Below are positions 8,673 to 11,538 of a DNA stretch of 11,538 nucleotides, one piece after another. The stretch is from Elusimicrobiota bacterium (GTDB taxonomy: Bacteria; Elusimicrobiota; Elusimicrobia; UBA1565; UBA9628), in the NCBI GenBank assembly GCA_023700845.1, contig JAMPYD010000030.1, forward strand, positions 1 to 11,538, given 5' to 3'. The position numbers and the translations under genes were made by a program. Numbering within the stretch: position 1 is the first letter of the stretch; each line of letters begins with the position of its first letter. The notes beneath the pieces are model-generated. The model was not told the origin of the DNA. It did not search any database and was given only the letters and a program-made list of their open reading frames with translations.

Positions 8673-9391
8673 TTGGAGCCTCCTTCCATCGTCGCGCAGC
8701 AGGCGTCGGCGGTCTTGTGGATAAAGCCGAAGTAAACGGGCAGGGACGCGAAGCCCAGGAAGATCAGGATCGCGAACGCGAGGCCGGCCTTCCGGAGGGC
8801 CGGCGTGTAGCGCGGGTGGTTGACGCCGAAGGTCTGCAGCGCGCTCTGCACGCCGTGCGACAGATGCAGCCCCACGCCGCCGACGGCGAGCACGTAGAAG
8901 ATCGAGTACCAGGGGTTGGCGAACCAGCCGAGCACGTGGGCGAACAGGTCGGGGCCCTTCTGGCCTCCCACCTGGTACTTCAGCGTCGCGACGTGGATGA
9001 CGACGAAGGCGAGGATCAGGATTCCCGTCACCGCCATCGTCCGCGAGCCGGGCGTGCGGGCGCCCTTTCCCTTATAGACTTGGTAGCCCTCGGGGCGGGC
9101 GGCGCGGTTGGCGAGCGTGGCCCGGATCGAGAGGACGATGTGCAGGAGGAACAGGCCCACGAGGCCGGCCTCGGCGAGCGGCAGCAGAGGGTTGCTGACG
9201 AGCGCCTCGGCGTAACGGTTGAAGGCCTCCCCGCCGACGTACATCAGGAGGTTCCCGGCGAGGTGGGTGACGAGGAAGCCGCACAGGAGTATTCCCGCGG
9301 CGGCGACCATGATTTTCTTGCCGATCGAGGATTCGAGGAACTCGAACACGCGGCAGGGGCTTTTCGAGGCGCAGTTGGCGTTGGCTTCCAT
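8669..9391 (-). CDS. sdhC: Succinate dehydrogenase/fumarate reductase cytochrome b558 membrane subunit
   Basis: This 240-residue protein has five predicted membrane helices (about 27-50, 70-92, 119-138, 160-182, 203-223), the size and layout of the single-subunit cytochrome b558 family. Histidines H43 (THLAGN), H84 (LLHIV), H133 (VIHV) and H176 or H179 (LHLSHG) fall in the first four helices, matching the four axial ligands of the two hemes in Wolinella FrdC. The LHLSHGVQSALQTFG stretch is a family signature. It anchors SdhA/SdhB and exchanges electrons with quinone; enzymes of this class move charge across the membrane, often with menaquinone. Cysteines near both ends (C7, C13, C231, C232) are not expected heme ligands. 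The ATG has no clear Shine-Dalgarno, and the best -10 element predicts an almost leaderless transcript. It is the first gene of the operon. Confidence 0.93.
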
Positions 9392-9398
9392 AGGCCCG

Positions 9399-9404
9399 AT
9401 TCTA
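9399..9404 (-). promoter_or_regulatory. Probable -10 element of the sdh operon promoter
   Basis: TAGAAT on the minus strand matches TATAAT at five of six positions. It predicts transcription starting near 9392, one base before the sdhC ATG, so the message would be nearly leaderless, in line with the absence of a Shine-Dalgarno. No good -35 hexamer is present at 17 bases; instead an FNR-type site lies where a class II activator would replace it. Confidence 0.45.
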
Positions 9405-9426
9405 TCACGGCATCGAGGGTCGTTAG

Positions 9427-9440
9427 TTGATTTAGGTCAA
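9427..9440. promoter_or_regulatory. FNR/CRP-family operator candidate in the sdhC-oxygenase divergent region
   Basis: TTGATTTAGGTCAA is TTGAT-N4-GTCAA, which matches the FNR consensus TTGAT-N4-ATCAA at nine of ten defined positions. Its centre (9433.5) is 41.5 bases upstream of the start predicted from the TAGAAT element before sdhC. It lies in a locally AT-rich patch within a divergent intergenic region. FNR, ANR or another CRP/FNR-type redox regulator is the likely binder; no regulator gene is in the window. Confidence 0.5.
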
Positions 9441-9506
9441 ACAATGGCAGGAGGGGGCGCCGCTTGTAATCTTCGTGGGTTGGACCCCGAAAACACAAAA
9501 CCATGA

Positions 9507-9519
9507 CACGGTGTCCGTG
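9507..9519 (+). other. Short inverted repeat upstream of the oxygenase gene
   Basis: CACGG-TGT-CCGTG forms a 5-base-pair stem with a 3-base loop, and the overlapping GACACGGTGTC is itself a palindrome. It could be an operator half-site pair or a leader hairpin of the carrier-protein cassette. The motif is short enough to occur by chance in GC-rich DNA. Confidence 0.25.
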
Positions 9520-9578
9520 GGAATCCCTCCGGCCCGTGATTACACTACCGGCCAGACGCGAGAGTCGTGGGAGGGAGC

Positions 9579-10442
9579 ATGGGAGAGGCGTACACGGCGG
9601 TGCTCGAGAAGCTGACGCGGGACTCGATCAGGCACGATCGCGATCCCCGCGGCCGCTTCGCGTGGCCCGGCGCCATCGGGGCGGACGAGTGGCTGATGCC
9701 GCCGGAGCTCATGTCGGTCCACGGCACGCCGCAGGCGGCCGCCCTCGACGGGCGGACCCTCAAGGCGCTCAGCAAGTGGGAGCTGATGAACTTCTTCAGC
9801 CTGACTTTGCACGGCGAGCGGGAGCTGCTGGCGGTGATCAGCCGGCACATCCACTCGGACGGGTTCGAGGCGCCGTCAGATTTCTTCCACCGCTTCATCG
9901 CCGAGGAGAACCACCACATGTGGTTCTTCTCGGAGTTCTGCCGGCGCTACGGGAAGATCTATCCCGATTCCACGGTCAGCGTCGCGTCGGAGGACCTCCG
10001 CCCCGAGCTCGAGGTCTTCCTCTCGTTTCTGCGCGTCCTCATATTCGAGGAGGTCGGGGATCACCTCAACATCCGCATGAGCCACGACGAGAGGCTGCCC
10101 GCGATCGTCCGCGCGCTGAACGCGGCGCACCACGCCGACGAGTCGAGGCACATCGCCGCCGGCAGGCAGATCGCCCGGCACCTGTACGCCCGGCTCGGCC
10201 GCCTGTCGCCGGAGGAGGACGCGGCCTTCCGGGACCAGCTCAAGGAGTACGTCGGGTTCACCCTGCAATCGTTCTACAACCCCCAGATGTACGCGGACGC
10301 GGGCATCCGGGACGCCTACGGGTTCCGCCGGGAGCTGCTCAGGCAGCCCGGCAGGAGAGGGCAGCACGCGGTGGTCCTCGGACGCTCGGCGGCTTTCCTG
10401 CGGAGCAGCGGCATGGTCCTTCGGCCGGACGAGCTGTTTTAG
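9579..10442 (+). CDS. AurF-type diiron oxygenase (probable N-oxygenase)
   Basis: This 287-residue, mainly helical protein has no signal peptide. Metal-ligand motifs occur in the order of the AurF family of ferritin-like diiron N-oxygenases: a first-helix Glu (E80 or E82 in LHGERELL), E109-x-x-H112 in AEENHHMWFF, E157 in LIFEEVGDH, then H184, E188 and H191 in HHADESRHI. The H-x3-E-x2-H triad and the 27-residue spacing from E157 to H184 agree with AurF (E196, H223, E227, H230), including the extra seventh histidine. AurF-like enzymes use O2 to turn an amine into hydroxylamine, nitroso or nitro. The next two genes, a carrier protein and an amino acid:carrier ligase, suggest that the substrate is a carrier-bound amino acid. 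The ATG is favoured over an in-frame GTG 12 bases earlier because GGAGG sits 4 bases before it. The stop overlaps the next gene's AGGAGG. Family likely; substrate unknown. Confidence 0.8.
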   Translation: MGEAYTAVLEKLTRDSIRHDRDPRGRFAWPGAIGADEWLMPPELMSVHGTPQAAALDGRTLKALSKWELMNFFSLTLHGERELLAVISRHIHSDGFEAPSDFFHRFIAEENHHMWFFSEFCRRYGKIYPDSTVSVASEDLRPELEVFLSFLRVLIFEEVGDHLNIRMSHDERLPAIVRALNAAHHADESRHIAAGRQIARHLYARLGRLSPEEDAAFRDQLKEYVGFTLQSFYNPQMYADAGIRDAYGFRRELLRQPGRRGQHAVVLGRSAAFLRSSGMVLRPDELF

Positions 10443-10453
10443 GAGGCGGACTC

Positions 10454-10723
10454 ATGAATGACGAACGGATCGGAGAAGTGAGGAAGTGGCTGCTGCGGGA
10501 GAGGCCCGACATCAAGGAGATCGACCTGGACACCGACCTGATCGACAACCGGATCCTGGATTCGGTCACCTTCATCAATTTCGTCTATTTCATGGAGGAG
10601 CTCACCGGCAAGCGGATCCCTCTGGCGTCCGGGACCGCCGCGAGCTCGCTCCGTACTCTGCGGACGATCCAGACCGGCCTGCTGGAAGGGGGGAAGAATG
10701 AGAGGAATCAAGTCGGCGTATAG
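10454..10723 (+). CDS. Stand-alone acyl/aminoacyl carrier protein
   Basis: This 89-residue acidic, helical protein is the size of a free carrier protein. LIDNRILDSVTFINFVYFMEELTG (29-52) is the conserved carrier core: S37 in the Asp-Ser motif is the expected 4'-phosphopantetheine attachment site, followed by the helix II pattern ending in EELTG. RIPLASGTAASSLRTLRTI (54-72) corresponds to helices III and IV. Carrier proteins hold substrates as thioesters. Here the adjacent class II synthetase-like gene is the likely loader of an amino acid and the upstream diiron enzyme a likely modifier. AGGAGG lies 7 bases before the ATG and overlaps the TAG stop of the oxygenase. The last 26 bases overlap the start of the ligase gene in another frame, so the three genes form one unit. 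Activation needs a phosphopantetheinyl transferase, which is not in the window. Confidence 0.88.
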   Translation: MNDERIGEVRKWLLRERPDIKEIDLDTDLIDNRILDSVTFINFVYFMEELTGKRIPLASGTAASSLRTLRTIQTGLLEGGKNERNQVGV

Positions 10724-11538
10724 CGTCGAGCAGGGCCTGGCCACTTTGGGGCCGGAGATGGTCCGCATCCGCACGATGCTGGACGGCCTTTTCCTGGAAT
10801 GGGCGCGGAACTGCGGGGCGGCGCCGATGCTGTTCCCTCCGCTGATGCGGGTCAAGGACCTGAGCCGCTTCGATTACTTCAAGAATTTCCCGCACTTGGC
10901 GGCGCCCGTCTCGAGGATCGCTCCGTCGAAGCTCGAGGCCGAGTACGCGTTCAAGGCGGGGATCGAGGAGATCCCGGCGGAGCACATGACCCCGAGCGCG
11001 TTCGTCCTGCCGTCGGCGGCCTGCTACAACATCTATCTGCACCTCCAGGATTCGCGGCTCGACGAGCCGGCCTACGTCACGACGGTCGCGAGCTGCTTCC
11101 GCAACGAGACGGAATACGACGGCCTGAGGCGGCTGTGGGGCTTCTCGATGAGGGAGATCGCGTGCGTGGGCCCCATGGACGCGGTCCAGGCGCACCTCCG
11201 CTCGTTCAAGGAGACGATCCAAGGCTTCCTCCGCGGGCTGGACCTTCCGTACGAGATCAAGGCCGCCAGCGACCCCTTCTTCCAGCCGGCGAACCCGAGG
11301 GCCCGGATGCAGGTCCTGTTCCCGACCAAGGAGGAGTTCGTCTACGGAGGCTCCCTGGCGTTCGGCTCGATGAACTTCCACCGGAACTTCTTCGGGGACC
11401 GCTGCCGCATACGGACGGCCGACGGCAAGCCCGCCTACACGGGCTGCGTCGCGTTCGGCATCGAGCGCTGGCTCCACGCGCTCGTGGACCGCTTCAAGAC
11501 CCCCGAGGCGGCGAGCCGGGCGCTGTCGATCGCCCGGC
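10698..11538 (+). CDS. Amino acid:[carrier protein] ligase, class II aminoacyl-tRNA synthetase homologue (3' end cut off)
   Basis: The first 280 residues are present; the end lies beyond the window. It resembles the catalytic core of atypical seryl-tRNA synthetases without the N-terminal tRNA-binding domain, as in the characterised amino acid:[carrier protein] ligases. Class II motif 2 is SCFRNETEYDGLRRLWGF (132-149; R135, E137) and motif 3 is AFGIERW (252-258). C109 (SAACY), E153 (SMREIACVG) and C250 (YTGCVAFG) occur at spacings very close to the Cys-Glu-Cys zinc site of that family, where zinc binds the substrate amino group. Known members adenylate Gly or Ala and pass it to the phosphopantetheine of a partner carrier protein instead of tRNA; the preceding gene is that partner. 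The ATG, preceded by an AGGGGGG Shine-Dalgarno run, overlaps the carrier gene by 26 bases. Amino acid choice cannot be read by eye. Confidence 0.85.
   Translation, partial: MRGIKSAYSVEQGLATLGPEMVRIRTMLDGLFLEWARNCGAAPMLFPPLMRVKDLSRFDYFKNFPHLAAPVSRIAPSKLEAEYAFKAGIEEIPAEHMTPSAFVLPSAACYNIYLHLQDSRLDEPAYVTTVASCFRNETEYDGLRRLWGFSMREIACVGPMDAVQAHLRSFKETIQGFLRGLDLPYEIKAASDPFFQPANPRARMQVLFPTKEEFVYGGSLAFGSMNFHRNFFGDRCRIRTADGKPAYTGCVAFGIERWLHALVDRFKTPEAASRALSIAR

Noticed and set aside
9518..9546. TGGGAA...TACACT as a promoter for the oxygenase cassette
   Set aside because: The -10 matches only four of six bases and the -35 is poor; it cannot be separated from chance, though a start near 9553 would give a sensible leader.
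9503..10453. Reading the carrier protein as part of a 406-residue protein starting at 9503
   Set aside because: The upstream part is an out-of-frame shadow of the oxygenase; the carrier has its own AGGAGG and ATG.
10602..11477. Minus-strand frame of 291 residues opposite the ligase
   Set aside because: Antisense shadow; the plus strand has the class II synthetase motifs and zinc ligands.

Overview
The window is an 11.5 kb piece of a very GC-rich bacterial chromosome with tightly packed genes. The lineage cannot be fixed by eye. Secreted alanine/arginine-rich proteins, a receptor-like Ser/Thr kinase and a Bacillus/Wolinella-type succinate dehydrogenase with a single di-heme membrane subunit suggest a deep-branching, uncultured-type Gram-negative. 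Elusimicrobiota is my best guess, with Acidobacteriota or Myxococcota as alternatives, all at low confidence. No tRNA, rRNA, CRISPR array, IS element or transposase is visible.

Left part (1-3707). A truncated SPFH/Band 7 (HflK/HflC-like) membrane protein on the minus strand diverges from a small secreted protein on the plus strand that is built largely of Arg-Arg-Glu-Glu repeats. A strong hairpin separates the latter from a convergent minus-strand set: a metal-type cupin, a small secreted two-cysteine protein, and a secreted histidine-phosphatase-superfamily protein with a long uncharacterised N-terminal region.

Middle part (3785-9391). Six minus-strand genes lie head to tail with no gap larger than 5 bases: sdhC, sdhA, sdhB, a GGQ release-factor-like protein, a membrane-bound Ser/Thr kinase and a DUF2203 protein. 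Three of the five junctions are the same 4-base GTGA stop/start overlap. This looks like one transcript that starts upstream of sdhC and joins a complete succinate dehydrogenase/fumarate reductase to a ribosome-rescue-type factor and a sensor kinase.

Right part (9579-11538). Three plus-strand genes diverge from sdhC: an AurF-type diiron oxygenase, a stand-alone carrier protein with a phosphopantetheine-attachment serine, and a homologue of class II aminoacyl-tRNA synthetases of the amino acid:[carrier protein] ligase type, cut by the window edge. Together they read as a minimal pathway that loads an amino acid on a carrier and oxidises it, probably at nitrogen. This is the most interesting part of the window.

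The 187-base divergent region between sdhC and the oxygenase holds a near-perfect FNR-type palindrome (TTGAT-N4-GTCAA). It is centred 41.5 bases upstream of the start site predicted from a -10 hexamer in front of sdhC, the classic class II activator position. Oxygen- or redox-responsive control of the respiratory operon, and perhaps of the carrier-protein cassette, is a testable prediction.
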